A stretch of 64,000 nt of DNA from Oscillibacter valericigenes Sjm18-20 (GTDB lineage: Bacteria > Bacillota > Clostridia > Oscillospirales > Oscillospiraceae). The notes below the pieces were generated by a model. The model saw only the letters and a program-made list of their open reading frames with translations, ran no database searches and was not told the origin of the DNA. A program made the translations under genes and the position numbers. The stretch covers positions 3,534,001-3,598,000 of the forward strand of contig AP012044.1 in assembly GCA_000283575.1 (NCBI GenBank), written 5' to 3'. Positions 1-7,852 of the stretch are shown here, piece after piece; the stretch's first letter is position 1, and the number at the start of each line of letters is the position of its first letter.

Positions 1-828
1 TCCGCCAGCGCCATTGCCGGATTGCAAAGCGGTTTTTTTCTGTATCTGATATGTCTGCTGGCTCTCAGCTCCTATTTGGGCGACGCGGTGGAACACTGTT
101 CCGCCTCCGCGGCACAATTGCTGGATCTGGAGGGAATTGTGGCGCTGCTGTGCGTAAACGGCAGGATTCCACTGCGAATTGCCAACTTTCCGGCACCGAC
201 AGGTTCCCCCTTATTCGTACTGTTCAGTATGAACCTTTGTATCTGCGTATTTGTCACGCTGATGTCCGTCTATCTCGCCAGTCAGGTACTGCGCCGACAG
301 AATCGGCAGTTGGAAGCCGCTAACCACAACCTGGAGTATATTGCCTCCCACGACCCGTTGACGGGTCTGCAGAATCGGCGAAATCTCTATGAGCAGTTGG
401 AATCTCTGTGCCGGGACTCAGACACAAAGGGCCTCGTATTCTGTGCGGCCATGGCGGATATTGACGATTTCAAATCTTTCAACGACCAGTACGGCCATAA
501 CCATGGCGATCTGATTCTGACCACCATCGCAGACTGCATCCGCGCCTGTACCCGGGAGAACGACGTCATCTGCCGATGGGGCGGGGAGGAAATTCTGATT
601 CTGTTTCCCCATACGCCCATGTCCGCGGCAAAATCCGTCCTGATCCGTATCCAGACCGAACTGCACAAACTGACTGCCGAGGCGAAGGCGCCCTTTTTCC
701 GGGAGGTAACGCTGACATTTGGCCTGACACAGCATATTCCCGGTCAATCTGCCCAGGAAGTGGTAGAAGACGCCGATCGTCTGCTTTACGAAGGTAAGCA
801 GACTGGCAAAGACCGCGTGATGGAATAG
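1..828 (+). CDS. Diguanylate cyclase (GGDEF), 5' end cut by window
   Basis: The frame is open from base 1, so the start lies upstream and about 275 C-terminal residues are visible. Hydrophobic segments near the left edge and around nt 205-285 suggest a membrane-anchored sensor. A GGDEF domain follows: the DPLTGLQNRR entry motif near nt 352, DIDDFKSFND near nt 460, and the active-site variant GGEE near nt 580. An RxxD (REND) lies exactly five residues before GGEE, as in the product-inhibition I-site. Family knowledge: such enzymes make cyclic di-GMP from two GTP. The input sensed is unknown because the N-terminus is missing. Both motifs look intact, so activity is likely. Confidence 0.9.
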   Translation, partial: SASAIAGLQSGFFLYLICLLALSSYLGDAVEHCSASAAQLLDLEGIVALLCVNGRIPLRIANFPAPTGSPLFVLFSMNLCICVFVTLMSVYLASQVLRRQNRQLEAANHNLEYIASHDPLTGLQNRRNLYEQLESLCRDSDTKGLVFCAAMADIDDFKSFNDQYGHNHGDLILTTIADCIRACTRENDVICRWGGEEILILFPHTPMSAAKSVLIRIQTELHKLTAEAKAPFFREVTLTFGLTQHIPGQSAQEVVEDADRLLYEGKQTGKDRVME

Positions 829-846
829 CGATTCTGATATCAGTAC

Positions 847-890
847 AAAAAACGGCTTCGGCAGACAGTTGTCCGCCGAAACCGTTTTTT
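847..890. terminator. Bidirectional terminator between the GGDEF gene and degV
   Basis: An inverted repeat has A-run/ACGG...TTCGG on the left and CCGAA...CCG/T-run on the right. It gives a stem flanked by six A on one side and six T on the other, so it can stop transcription from both converging genes. Confidence 0.75.
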
Positions 891-898
891 CAGTTCGC

Positions 899-1741
899 TC
901 AGCTCTTGCGGAAAAAAATGACTCCCAGAGTGTTGGGTCCGCAGTGAGAAAAGATCGTACAGCCCGTTTTAGCCTCCAGAATCGTTCCAAAGCGACCGTC
1001 TTCCCGCAGAGCCTCTCTGGCCGCATCCTTGAGTTCCGGGCCAAAAGAGCTGTCCACCAGCCAGATTCGCTCCGTGTCGATATCCGTCCGTCCGTCCAGC
1101 CGGTCATGGAGAAACTCCGCCACCACCCGCTCCATAGAGCCGCGGTATTTCTTCGTCACGGACATCTTCCCGTCGATGACCTCCACACAGGGACGAAGCT
1201 TTAAAAGATTTGCGCCGATGGCGGTGACGGCGCTGCACCGCCCGCCTTTTTTCATATAGTCCAGCCTCTCCAGCACAAAGCTGACCTCCGCTCTGGCCCG
1301 CAGGTCCTCCAACTCCGCCACGATTTCCGCGGGGGTCTTGCCCGCCTGGGCGGAGCGCGCCGCCCTCAGGGCCATCTCTCCGATGCCAACCGTCAGGTTG
1401 GCGGAATCCACCACATAGACCTCCGGCAGCTCCGCCGCCGCAATCTGGGCATTTTGATAGCAGCTGGAGAATTTGGCTCCCAGGTTAATATGGATTACCG
1501 CGTCGTATTTTTTGAGAAGGCGGCTGAACAGATCGTGATAATCTGCTGCGTTCACCGCGTTGGTGGTCGTGATGTCGCCGCCGGCGTCCACATAGGCGGC
1601 AATATCCGCCGGGTGAATATCTACACCGTCCCGATAGAGCTTTTCGCCTTTCACAATGCCCAGCGGCACCACCGTAATGTCATTTTCCCGCAGCAGCGCA
1701 TCAGGCAGGTCACAGGTACTGTCCGTGGTAATTTTGATCAT
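899..1741 (-). CDS. DegV family fatty-acid-binding protein
   Basis: The 280-residue product is the usual length for DegV/FakB proteins, which bind a fatty acid and, with FakA, feed it into phospholipid synthesis. Visible family marks are TTDSTCDLP at the N-terminus, VVPLGI near residue 25, VVDSANLTVGIG near residue 110 and a glycine-rich C-terminus. The usual TS(Q/M)P-type segment reads TTNAVNAAD and the SG(T/S)YQSA loop reads FSSCYQNA, so lipid contacts may differ from characterised FakB proteins. No FakA kinase is nearby. The gene is single and terminates into the shared hairpin with the upstream GGDEF gene. Confidence 0.85.
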   Translation of the reverse strand: MIKITTDSTCDLPDALLRENDITVVPLGIVKGEKLYRDGVDIHPADIAAYVDAGGDITTTNAVNAADYHDLFSRLLKKYDAVIHINLGAKFSSCYQNAQIAAAELPEVYVVDSANLTVGIGEMALRAARSAQAGKTPAEIVAELEDLRARAEVSFVLERLDYMKKGGRCSAVTAIGANLLKLRPCVEVIDGKMSVTKKYRGSMERVVAEFLHDRLDGRTDIDTERIWLVDSSFGPELKDAAREALREDGRFGTILEAKTGCTIFSHCGPNTLGVIFFRKS

Positions 1742-1837
1742 GGGCGGGTCTGCTCCTTTTCGTATGTCCGATTTTTCCTGAACTTATGTGGGTTATTCAC
1801 AAGCAGTTGGTTTTCGCTGCAATTAAAATTAATTCTA

Positions 1838-2980
1838 TCATAGCTTCTTCTGAATTTCAAGACTGCGGCACAACCGCAGGATATCCTCTGCCGTGGCCCG
1901 CAGGTCACGCCTGCTCCGCAGCCGGGCCTGTTCATAGGGGACGGCCACGCGATTGATGGAGAATACCGCCGTGACGCCCAACTCGTAAATCGTCTCCGCG
2001 CCCTCGCCAACATCGCCCACAATGGCAATTACCGGCACGCCTCTCATCCCAGCCCGGCGGGCCACGCCCGCAGCCACCTTGCCTTGCCGGCTCTGGCCGT
2101 CCAACCGGCCCTCGCCGGTGAAGACCATATCCGCCCCGGTAAGCTTCTTTTCAAAGCCGACGGTATCCAGCACGGTCTCAATTCCCATTTGCAGACGGCT
2201 TTTAAAAAACGCCGCCATCCCCGCGCCCATGCCGCCAGCGGCCCCCGCACCTGGAAGATCCCGCACCGCCGCGCCGCAGTCCCGCTCCAACACCTCCGCC
2301 AGATGGGCAAGGCCCGCGTCCAGCCGGGAGATCATGGCCTCGTCCGCCCCCTTTTGGGGACCGAAAACCGCAGCCGCCCCCATGTTGCCGCACAAAGGGT
2401 TGTCAATGTCGCACATTGTGATGATCGGGAGGTTTGCAAGGGTCCGGTCCAACAAAGAGGCGTCAATGCGGGCAATGTCCCCCAGCGTCCCGCCAACGGG
2501 AGTAAAAACACGTCCCTGTCCATCATAGAACCGGACGCCGCAGGCTGCGGCGGCGCCACAGCCGCCGTCGTTGGTGGCGCTGCCGCCCAGACACATGACG
2601 ATTTTTCCCGCGCCCCGGTCCGCCGCATGGCGCATAAGCTCTCCCACTCCGTAAGTTGTGGTCCTCTCCGGGTCCTTCGTGTCCGCTATGGGAAGGCCCG
2701 CGGCGGCGGCCATTTCCACCACAGCCGTCCTATCCGGCAGGAAACCGTATCCCGCAGAGAGGCGCCGGCCATTGGGCCCGGTGCAATCCACCTGCACCCT
2801 CTCTCCGCCCACGGCGGCAAGGAACGCTTCCACGCTGCCCTCGCCTCCGTCCGCAACAGGCAGGGAAACGACCTCCGCCTCCGGGTACACCCCGTGAATC
2901 GCCGCCACCAGTTCGCCGCAGACCTCCGCGGAGGTCATGGTACCCTTGAAAGAATCCGGGGCCAGAACAATTTTTTTCAT
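1838..2980 (-). CDS. Glycerate 2-kinase (GlxK/GarK family)
   Basis: The 380-residue protein begins MKKIVLAPDSFKGTMTSAEV, the hallmark N-terminus of the family. Glycine-rich motifs CLGGSATNDGGCG near residue 120 and GPQKGA near residue 215 are present, and the length is normal. The enzyme phosphorylates D-glycerate with ATP to a phosphoglycerate (usually 2-phosphoglycerate in this family). The start at 2980 is preferred over the longer frame to 3043 because GGAG lies about seven bases upstream and homologues start here. No other glycerate or glyoxylate genes are close, so it appears to be a stand-alone catabolic kinase. Confidence 0.92.
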   Translation of the reverse strand: MKKIVLAPDSFKGTMTSAEVCGELVAAIHGVYPEAEVVSLPVADGGEGSVEAFLAAVGGERVQVDCTGPNGRRLSAGYGFLPDRTAVVEMAAAAGLPIADTKDPERTTTYGVGELMRHAADRGAGKIVMCLGGSATNDGGCGAAAACGVRFYDGQGRVFTPVGGTLGDIARIDASLLDRTLANLPIITMCDIDNPLCGNMGAAAVFGPQKGADEAMISRLDAGLAHLAEVLERDCGAAVRDLPGAGAAGGMGAGMAAFFKSRLQMGIETVLDTVGFEKKLTGADMVFTGEGRLDGQSRQGKVAAGVARRAGMRGVPVIAIVGDVGEGAETIYELGVTAVFSINRVAVPYEQARLRSRRDLRATAEDILRLCRSLEIQKKL

Positions 2981-3332
2981 GGCTTGCTCCTCAAAAAAGT
3001 CGTCTGCAAAAGCAGATTTCCCGTCTTTGACATTGTACCACATCGTGTCCGCACTGTCTAAGGAAATTTCAATATTTTACGCGGCGGCCAGATTTCAGGT
3101 CCCGCTCCCGGAGGATTCGGGCCGGCGCGCTCCCTCAGCCTTTGAAGAGGCTCTCATTTTATGGAAACGCAGGCGGCAGGCAGGAGTGCGAAGTAAACGA
3201 ACTGCTCTCCGGGCGGCAACACAGCCGGAGAGCCTATCCAAGAGGTTTGTGGCCTCATTGCTGCAACGCCGGATGGATTTAATCGGATGAGGCGCGCCGC
3301 AAAGCGGCGCGCCTCATCCGATTTGGCACTTT
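2981..3332. other. Intergenic stretch without a recognised gene
   Basis: This interval separates the start of the glycerate kinase from the end of the ABC operon. It holds a weak GC-rich hairpin near 3200-3235 and the long perfect inverted repeat at 3281-3323 listed separately. I see no coding frame with a credible ribosome site and no RNA family I recognise. Confidence 0.5.
3281..3323. terminator. Perfect 20-bp inverted repeat, probable terminator
   Basis: Bases 3281-3300 and 3304-3323 are exact reverse complements with a three-base AAA loop, immediately downstream of the ABC ATPase stop. No long U tract follows on either strand, so termination rests on the very strong stem. Confidence 0.6.
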
Positions 3333-3902
3333 CTATTCAAGTCCCGCAATCTTCGCATCCAGTCCCACCGCATCCTCCATGTCATGGGTTACCAGTAAGA
3401 CCGTCTTCCCCGCCGCGCGGCGGCGAATGCAGACGATGGCTTTTTTCCGGTTTTCTCCGTCCAGTCCGGTGAACGGCTCGTCCAGCGCCAGAAAGTCGAA
3501 GGAGACGCTCAGCGCCCTGGCCAGCGCCAGACGGCGCTTCATACCGCCGGAATACTCTCCTGCTGGCTTTCCGCCCACACCGTCAAGCCCCAGCTCCCCC
3601 AGAAGTTCTGCCGCCCGCCCTTCATCATAGGCCGCGCCCAGAACAAAGCGGAGGTTTCCCGCCGCATCCAGCCGCTCCAGCAGACGATCCTCCTGAAACA
3701 CCGCGGAAAAGCGGGCTGTCTCCAGCCCGGTCACTGTACCGCCGTCCGGCCGCTCCAGCCCCAGCAGGATACGAACCAGCGTGGTCTTTCCCGCGCCGGA
3801 GGGGGCCATCAGGCAGGTGACGCCGGGCCCCAGCGTCAGATTGACGTCCCGCAGAACCTGTACGCCAGCGTAAGCTTTTGAAAGGTTTGCGATCTCCACC
3901 AT
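3333..3902 (-). CDS. Short ABC transporter ATPase, NitT/TauT type
   Basis: This 189-residue nucleotide-binding subunit has Walker A as APSGAGKTT (residues 33-41), an ABC signature YSGGMKRR near residue 115 and Walker B FLALDEPFTGLD near residue 137. The H-loop histidine is in LLVTHDMEDAV near residue 178. Relatives such as SsuB/TauB are about 250 residues, so the C-terminal part is missing or naturally short. Walker A starts with Ala rather than Gly. The ATG at 3902 overlaps the permease stop as TGATG; a GTG one codon upstream is an alternative. It energises import by the upstream permease and binding protein. The substrate is not known. Confidence 0.88.
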   Translation of the reverse strand: MVEIANLSKAYAGVQVLRDVNLTLGPGVTCLMAPSGAGKTTLVRILLGLERPDGGTVTGLETARFSAVFQEDRLLERLDAAGNLRFVLGAAYDEGRAAELLGELGLDGVGGKPAGEYSGGMKRRLALARALSVSFDFLALDEPFTGLDGENRKKAIVCIRRRAAGKTVLLVTHDMEDAVGLDAKIAGLE

Positions 3903-4714
3903 CACGGCTTCGCCTCCTTTGCCCCAAATCGATCCAGCAGCCGGAGAACCAGCTTTTCAAAGGCGGCGGACACCGCCACGATGGTCACCGTCCAAGCGAA
4001 CAGCTCAGGCATCTCCCAATAGATCTTTGCGGTATAAAGCCGCTCGCCCACGGAGCCGCTGGGAAGACCGATGACCTCCGCCGCCACCCCGGACTTCCAG
4101 CAAAGGCCCAGTCCCAGAGAACAGGCGGAGCGAAACCAGGGCAGCGCCTGGGGCAGATATATGTCTCTCAGCCGCCGTGCCAGCGGCACGCGGAATACCC
4201 GCGCCATCTCCAAAAGCCCGCGATCCGTGTGATCGACACCCTCCAGCAGATTCAGGTACACCGTGGGGAATACCATCAGCACGGAAATGAACAGAGACAG
4301 CCGCCGGGAAGACATCCACATCAGCGCCAGGATGATGAACGACACCACTGGCACCGCTTTCACCGCCGTCACCAGAGGAGAGAGCAGCACCCGGATGGTC
4401 CAAAACCGCGCGGACAATCCCGCCAGCACCGTTCCGCCCACGCAGGCAATTAGAAACCCGCTTAAAATCCGGGCGGCGGACCAGCCCACTGAGCGCCAGA
4501 AACCGGTGGTGACAACCAACCGGGCAAGGCAGGCCAGAACCTCCCCAGGGGACGGCAACAGCAGCCGCAGGCCCAGTGCCGTGGCTCCCAGCTGCCACAA
4601 AAGCAGCCAGAAGACCACGGCCAAGACCCGGACGCCCTTTGAGACAGGTCGGGAACCGCCGCCAAGGGGGCGGCGGGCCTCTTTCCCATTTTTATGCGCC
4701 GAAGTAAAAATCAT
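3902..4714 (-). CDS. ABC transporter permease, NitT/TauT type
   Basis: About 270 residues with several hydrophobic segments and an EAA-like cytoplasmic loop (LEMARVFRVPLARRLRDIYLPQAL, of which LPQAL is typical) place this with the SsuC/TauC permeases. It overlaps the binding-protein gene by about 23 bases when the ATG at 4714 is used. A TTG at 4756 would give a longer N-terminus but has no better ribosome site. The end overlaps the ATPase start, so translation is coupled. The product sits in the cytoplasmic membrane as the translocation pore. Confidence 0.85.
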   Translation of the reverse strand: MIFTSAHKNGKEARRPLGGGSRPVSKGVRVLAVVFWLLLWQLGATALGLRLLLPSPGEVLACLARLVVTTGFWRSVGWSAARILSGFLIACVGGTVLAGLSARFWTIRVLLSPLVTAVKAVPVVSFIILALMWMSSRRLSLFISVLMVFPTVYLNLLEGVDHTDRGLLEMARVFRVPLARRLRDIYLPQALPWFRSACSLGLGLCWKSGVAAEVIGLPSGSVGERLYTAKIYWEMPELFAWTVTIVAVSAAFEKLVLRLLDRFGAKEAKP

Positions 4715-5714
4715 CTTCCGGCAAGGCCCCGCCCACAGACTGGGGGTTCTGATCAAACAGCACAGAGAGGTAGCCGGAGAGTTTGTCGTGCATCTCTGTC
4801 CCCGTCAGGCAGACGATATTGCACGCAGGCAACGCCTTTTCCGCCACCGCCGCGTCCACGATGTCATAGTCTCCGATCAGCTGTGCCGCATCGGTCACAT
4901 TTCCGTTCACCCAATCCACGGAGGCGGCATAATCCTTCAAAAACACCTTGACGGCGGCGGGGTTGGCGTCCACCACTTCCCGCCGGGCCACAATCACGCC
5001 GGTGATTAAGCTGCAGCCGTTATCCAACTTGTCCCACTCCTCCGTCAGGTCCAGCGCAACCCGCAGATCGCTCAATTTGTTCTGAGCCACCGTGACAAAG
5101 GGCTGGGGCAGCAATGCCACGGTGGCCTCGCCGGAGGCCAGAGCCGCAACGCATTCACTGTGCTCGGATTTCCAGTCGATGGTCACATCCTTGTCCGGGT
5201 CCACGCCGTTCTCGCTCAGCAGGTACCGCAAGGCGTATTCGGGGGTAGAGCCCTTCCCCGCCGCCACGATGGTCATGCCCCGAAGGTCGCTTACAGACTG
5301 TACCGCGTTGCCGTTCTCCACAATATAGAGGACGCCCAGGGTGTTCACCGCCAGCGTCTCGATCTGCCCCTGGGTCTTCTGATACAACACCGCCGCCAGA
5401 TTTGCCGGGACACAGGCCATGTCCAGTTCTCCCTGAATCAGCTTCGGCGTCACCTCATCGGCGGACGCCGCCAGAGAGAAGGTATACTCATTGGTCAAGC
5501 CCTCGCCGCTCTCCGCATCCTTCATCAGCTTTACAAGGCCCATGGCCGTGGGGCCTTTCAATGCGGCAATGGAATAGGCGGCGGGGGTAGCCTCCTCTTC
5601 GGATGAGGATGCCGCGCCCGAGGACATACTGCCCCCGCCGTTCCCGCCGCAGGCGGCGAGGCTCAGAATCATGGCGACAGCCAGAAGTAATGCAGGGATT
5701 TTTGTTCTTTTCAT
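4692..5714 (-). CDS. ABC transporter substrate-binding lipoprotein
   Basis: The 340-residue protein has a lipoprotein signal (hydrophobic core, lipobox LAAC with Cys near residue 22) and a Ser/Gly-rich linker. A periplasmic-binding fold of the TauA/SsuA class follows, with segments such as GPTAMGLVKLM near residue 55 and VNTLGVLYIVENG near residue 123. It is the extracellular receptor of the importer encoded by the next two genes. A small TM1266-like ACT-domain gene lies 15 bases upstream in the same operon. The ligand cannot be read from sequence; nitrate, sulfonate, or a vitamin or cofactor precursor are all possible for this superfamily. Confidence 0.88.
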   Translation of the reverse strand: MKRTKIPALLLAVAMILSLAACGGNGGGSMSSGAASSSEEEATPAAYSIAALKGPTAMGLVKLMKDAESGEGLTNEYTFSLAASADEVTPKLIQGELDMACVPANLAAVLYQKTQGQIETLAVNTLGVLYIVENGNAVQSVSDLRGMTIVAAGKGSTPEYALRYLLSENGVDPDKDVTIDWKSEHSECVAALASGEATVALLPQPFVTVAQNKLSDLRVALDLTEEWDKLDNGCSLITGVIVARREVVDANPAAVKVFLKDYAASVDWVNGNVTDAAQLIGDYDIVDAAVAEKALPACNIVCLTGTEMHDKLSGYLSVLFDQNPQSVGGALPEDDFYFGA

Positions 5715-5729
5715 CGTTTCTTCCTCTTT

Positions 5730-5996
5730 TCAGTGAGTTTTTTCCGGCTTTTCCGCCGGAGCATAAACGGTCTTTGCAGTGACGCCGTTGAGTCTCCCGA
5801 TCTTTCCCGAAAGAGCGGACACGGTCTCCTGAGGCGCATCCACCGCCACGGAAATGATGTTGACGTCCCGCTTCGGGTAGGGCACGCCCATGCGCCCAAC
5901 AATATACTGCCCAAATTCGTGCAGAAGGCCGTTCAGCGCCTCCACAGAATCGGGGTCATGGACCAAAATCGCAATCACCGCCACGCGGCTGTCCAA
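5730..5996 (-). CDS. TM1266-like small ACT/NikR-type protein (iron-only hydrogenase regulator family)
   Basis: This 88-residue protein has the pattern of the TM1266 family: an N-terminal strand RVAVIAILVHD, a central GQYIVGRMGVPYPKRDVNIISVAVDA, and a C-terminal SGKIGRLNGVTAKTVYA. The family has a ferredoxin-like ACT/NikR-C fold and is named as a putative regulator of the [FeFe] hydrogenase system from its genome neighbours; biochemical proof is limited. Here it is the first gene of an ABC importer operon, with no hydrogenase maturase in view. An inference is that it senses the imported ligand or a metal. A GGAG ribosome site lies just upstream. Confidence 0.82.
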   Translation of the reverse strand: MDSRVAVIAILVHDPDSVEALNGLLHEFGQYIVGRMGVPYPKRDVNIISVAVDAPQETVSALSGKIGRLNGVTAKTVYAPAEKPEKTH

Positions 5997-6063
5997 AAAA
6001 CCATCTCCTTTCAGATTCGTTCCGCCATCCGAATAAGAGGGAAGGGGGAGCGGCGTCCAAGCC

Positions 6064-6095
6064 GAAAAAAGCCCCTCCGCCTGTGGGCGGAGGGA
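6064..6095 (-). terminator. Rho-independent terminator between malQ and the ABC operon
   Basis: On the minus strand a 9-10 bp stem (CCCTCCGCC / GGCGGAGGG) is followed by six U. It lies about 130 bases after the malQ stop and about 70 bases before the TM1266-like start. It can be the malQ terminator or the expression platform of a leader for the ABC operon. Confidence 0.75.
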
Positions 6096-6222
6096 CGAAT
6101 ATACGTCAACGGCGCGCGGTTTTCCGCACGCTTCCTCCTCCGTCTTCCGGTCTGGAACGCATCCTCGCCAATCAGATGAACAGATATTTTAAAAGGTGGA
6201 CGGGCAGAGCAATTCTTTCCGT

Positions 6223-7734
6223 TCACGGGGAAATCATAGCACGCTTTTCCGGTTTCGTCAACTGCCGGGGCGGGCAGCGGCCCGCATCCAGCGTCATCCG
6301 GCGGATCTCGTCCGCCAGCGCGTCGCTGTCCGCGCCGGGAGCCATGCGCCAGCGCCAGTTTCCGCTGGCGGTGCCGGGGACGTTGATGCGGCCCGGGTCA
6401 CCCAGATAATCCTGCATCTGGGCGATGAAGGTATCCGCAACGCTGGTCTGTCCCGCCAGAAGCAGTCGGCGGCGCAGCTCCTCCGGCGTCTTCGCGTCCA
6501 GATACCGCTTTGCGTAGGTCATCTCCGCCTCCTCCCGTGACCAGGAGGCAATGGGCGCATTGTCGTGGGTCCCGGTATAGAGAACGCAGTTCCTCACACA
6601 GTTGTGTGGTAAATATCGGTTATCAGGACCAGAAAATGCAAATTCCAGCACCTTCATGCCCGGAAACTCGGAAGCCCTCAGCAGTTCTTCCACGTCCGGC
6701 GTCAGCATTCCCAAATCCTCCGCCACGAACCGCAGCTGAGGAAACCAGCTGGTCAGCACCCCTACCAGCGCCATACCCGGGCCGGGTTCCCAGTGCCCCT
6801 CCTCCGCGGTCGCCGCACCGGCGGGGACGGACCAATAGCTGGCAAGCGCCCGGAAGTGATCCATACGGATGGCGTCAAACAGCTCTCCGGCCCGCGCCAC
6901 CCGGCGAATCCACCAGCCAAAGCCGTCGGCCTTCATATGGGACCAGTCGTAAAGCGGATTGCCCCACAGCTGCCCGTCGGCGCAGAAATAGTCCGGCGGC
7001 ACTCCTGCAACGGCGGAGGGGCAGCCCTGACCGTCCAGCAAAAACTGCTCCCGCTCCGCCCACACGTCGGCGGAGTCCAGAGACACATAGATGGGGAGAT
7101 CTCCAAGGATTTTAACTCCCAGCCCGTTGGCAAAGGACTTCAGCGCGCTCCACTGCTTTGCAAAAACATACTGGACCCAGATTTGGTAGGCAAGGTCCTC
7201 CCGATGCTCCGCCTTCCAGCGCTCCACCGCCTCCAGATCATGCCGGCGCAGACCCTCGTCCGGCCAATCCTGCCAGAAGAGCCCCGCAAAGGAATCCTTG
7301 ACGGCCTGATACGCCGCGTAGTCCCACAGCCAGCGCCTCTGAGACGCAAACGCCTCCACCGCCGCCTCTTTCCGGTTCCAGTCCCGGGAAAAAGCCAGCC
7401 GCAGCAGACGCCCCCGGTCGGCGTTGATCTTGGGATAATCCACCGCCCGGCTGTCTGCCATCCGGGCGGAAGCCAGTTCCTCCGCCGTCAGCAAACCCTC
7501 CTCCGCCAGCAGCTCCAGATCGACAAACACAGGATTCCCGGCGTGGGTGGAGACGCTTTGGTAAGGGGAATCCCCATTTCCCGCCGGGCCGACAGGCAAT
7601 ATTTGCCACCAGGTCTGACCCGCTCGATGGAGGAACTTCACAAAATCCCGGGCGCTGTGGCCCAGGGAGCCGACGCCATACGGCGAAGGCAGGGAAAATA
7701 CCGGCATCAGGATGCCGGAGGTGCGCTGCGGCAT
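6223..7734 (-). CDS. malQ: 4-alpha-glucanotransferase (amylomaltase, GH77)
   Basis: The 503-residue protein is the normal length for bacterial amylomaltase. The three catalytic regions of GH77 are seen: IRMDHFRA with the nucleophile Asp near residue 292, VAEDLG with the acid/base Glu near residue 340, and GTHDN near residue 390. It moves alpha-1,4-glucan segments between maltodextrins and acts in glycogen or maltodextrin use in the cytoplasm. It stands alone, with no mal or glg gene beside it. A typical start MPQRTSGILMPVFSLPSPYG follows a GAGAGGG ribosome site. Confidence 0.95.
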   Translation of the reverse strand: MPQRTSGILMPVFSLPSPYGVGSLGHSARDFVKFLHRAGQTWWQILPVGPAGNGDSPYQSVSTHAGNPVFVDLELLAEEGLLTAEELASARMADSRAVDYPKINADRGRLLRLAFSRDWNRKEAAVEAFASQRRWLWDYAAYQAVKDSFAGLFWQDWPDEGLRRHDLEAVERWKAEHREDLAYQIWVQYVFAKQWSALKSFANGLGVKILGDLPIYVSLDSADVWAEREQFLLDGQGCPSAVAGVPPDYFCADGQLWGNPLYDWSHMKADGFGWWIRRVARAGELFDAIRMDHFRALASYWSVPAGAATAEEGHWEPGPGMALVGVLTSWFPQLRFVAEDLGMLTPDVEELLRASEFPGMKVLEFAFSGPDNRYLPHNCVRNCVLYTGTHDNAPIASWSREEAEMTYAKRYLDAKTPEELRRRLLLAGQTSVADTFIAQMQDYLGDPGRINVPGTASGNWRWRMAPGADSDALADEIRRMTLDAGRCPPRQLTKPEKRAMISP

Positions 7735-7806
7735 GGGTAATCCCTCTCTTTACGTTCAAATCCGTTACTCAGTTTATGCGCCTGAGCGCCCGATGTCAAG
7801 AACGGG

Positions 7807-7840
7807 AACCGCCGCGCCGCATGAATGCGGCGCGGCGGTT
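7807..7840. terminator. Strong hairpin after argF
   Basis: Bases 7807-7821 and 7826-7840 form a perfect 15-bp GC-rich stem with a TGAA loop just downstream of argF. There is no U tract on either side, so it may end the arginine operon or protect its 3' end. Confidence 0.6.
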
Positions 7841-7852
7841 CATAATCGCAGG

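Noticed and set aside
2084..3061. 325-codon open frame on the plus strand
   Set aside because: It lies opposite glycerate kinase, has no ribosome site and its composition is that of a GC-rich antisense shadow.
5997..6222. TPP riboswitch before the ABC operon
   Set aside because: The conserved CTGAGA and ACCTGATC-type motifs are absent.
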